From Methylococcaceae bacterium UBA659 (GTDB lineage Bacteria; Pseudomonadota; Gammaproteobacteria; Methylococcales; Methylomonadaceae): a DNA stretch of 7,113 bases. Positions within the stretch are counted from its first letter, which is position 1. Every line of letters begins with the position of its first letter. A program made the position numbers and the translations under genes. Of this stretch, positions 6,752 to 7,113 are shown piece by piece. Under the pieces are notes generated by a model. That model worked only from the letters and a program-made list of their open reading frames with translations. It made no database searches and was not told the DNA's origin. The stretch lies in contig DBNZ01000235.1 of assembly GCA_002299495.1 (NCBI GenBank), positions 1 to 7,113 of the forward strand, read 5' to 3'.

Positions 6752-6964
6752 TGTAGTTTTCCTCGTGATTAGTAAATGGGTTTATCGACATCCCAATAGA
6801 CTGTCATGGCCATTCAGAAAAAAATCAATAGGCACAGCAGCTTGGAATAGATCAAGAACATTGGGTCAAAGACGCCAACGACCACGAAACCCTTTAATGG
6901 CGTTTCATGGATGTCGGTTATAATCAATCACCGGCAATGGTTATGATACAGGAAAAAAAATCCG
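6752..6964. other. divergent intergenic region between rpe and the FAH-family gene
   Basis: These 213 bases separate two divergent starts. They hold the rpe Shine-Dalgarno (GAGG at 6761-6764 on the minus strand), a perfect TATAAT at 6919-6924 on the plus strand, and AGGA (6950-6953) ahead of the FAH-family start. No coding frame with recognisable content was seen, and no clear rpe promoter could be picked out. Confidence 0.6.
6919..6924 (+). promoter_or_regulatory. candidate -10 box of the FAH-family gene
   Basis: A perfect TATAAT lies about 40 bases upstream of the FAH-family ATG in the right orientation. No good -35 box lies at 16-18 bases upstream (AATGGC at the 17-base position), and there is no TG extension, so the promoter call is tentative. 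Confidence 0.35.
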
Positions 6965-7113
6965 ATGAAACTGGTTACCTTTAGCCACAAGCGATTGACG
7001 CGGGTGGGCTTAGTTGACGGCGATGAAGTCGTTGATGGCTTAGGCGATGCGTCTATCCCATCTGCCATGATTGCATTTCTTGATGCCGGACAACCTGCTT
7101 TCGACGCGATGCA
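6965..7113 (+). CDS. fumarylacetoacetate hydrolase family protein, 5' end only
   Basis: The frame opens at ATG 6965 and is still open at the right edge (49 full codons). It begins MKLVTFSHKRLTRVGLVDGD, then EVVDGLGDASIPSAMIAFLD. The MKLVTF opening, the GxVDGDEVVD block and the following helix with a P-x-x-M-x-A-x-LD-x-G pattern are typical of the N-terminal region of FAH-superfamily enzymes (acylpyruvases, 2-hydroxyhepta-2,4-diene-1,7-dioate isomerases and relatives). The metal-binding catalytic domain lies outside the window, so the exact substrate cannot be named. AGGA ends 11 bases before the ATG, a slightly long but usable spacing. It is divergent from rpe. Confidence 0.75.
   Translation, partial: MKLVTFSHKRLTRVGLVDGDEVVDGLGDASIPSAMIAFLDAGQPAFDAM

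Noticed and set aside
6399..6923. Plus-strand open frame of 174 codons across the rpe 5' half
   Set aside because: It is antisense to a fully convincing rpe, its translation has no recognisable motif, and no ribosome-binding site suits it.
1..7113. CRISPR array, tRNA, rRNA or riboswitch
   Set aside because: No regularly spaced repeats, cloverleaf-like sequence or conserved aptamer core was seen on either strand.

Overview
The window looks like a chromosomal segment of a Gram-negative proteobacterium, most likely a gammaproteobacterium. The basis is the style of the ribulose-phosphate 3-epimerase, an IS1595-type transposase remnant, and TPR-linked glycosyltransferases of a kind I associate with methanotroph-like and sulfur-oxidiser-like gammaproteobacteria. 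That placement is from memory and inference; no marker gene in the window fixes the taxon.

Layout. Positions 1-5201, minus strand, hold an AT-rich, tightly packed run of three genes. In transcription order they are a 979-residue protein with TPR repeats, a GT2 glycosyltransferase domain and a GT4-like domain; a 498-residue protein with a probable degenerate GT-B-like part and a C-terminal beta-sandwich-like part; and a Stf0/NodH-like sulfotransferase that runs off the left edge. The sulfotransferase start region overlaps or abuts the preceding stop. Just upstream (about 5255-5660) is a scar: the first ~70 codons of a second TPR protein, clearly paralogous to the start of the intact 979-residue protein, run straight into a degraded IS1595-family transposase fragment. 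Positions 5661-6079 are non-coding, with a candidate promoter and several inverted repeats. Next come rpe (6080-6751, minus), a short divergent intergenic region, and the start of a fumarylacetoacetate-hydrolase-family gene (6965 onward, plus) cut by the right edge.

Working together. The glycosyltransferase run plus the sulfotransferase suggests cytoplasmic assembly of a glycan or glycosylated surface structure that is then sulfated. The acceptor (polysaccharide, lipid or protein) is not visible. rpe and the FAH-family gene look like core-metabolism neighbours. The boundary between visibly more GC-rich core genes and the AT-rich glycosylation genes, marked by transposase debris and a truncated paralogue, is typical of a variable surface-glycan locus. 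I see no CRISPR array, tRNA, rRNA or intact mobile element.
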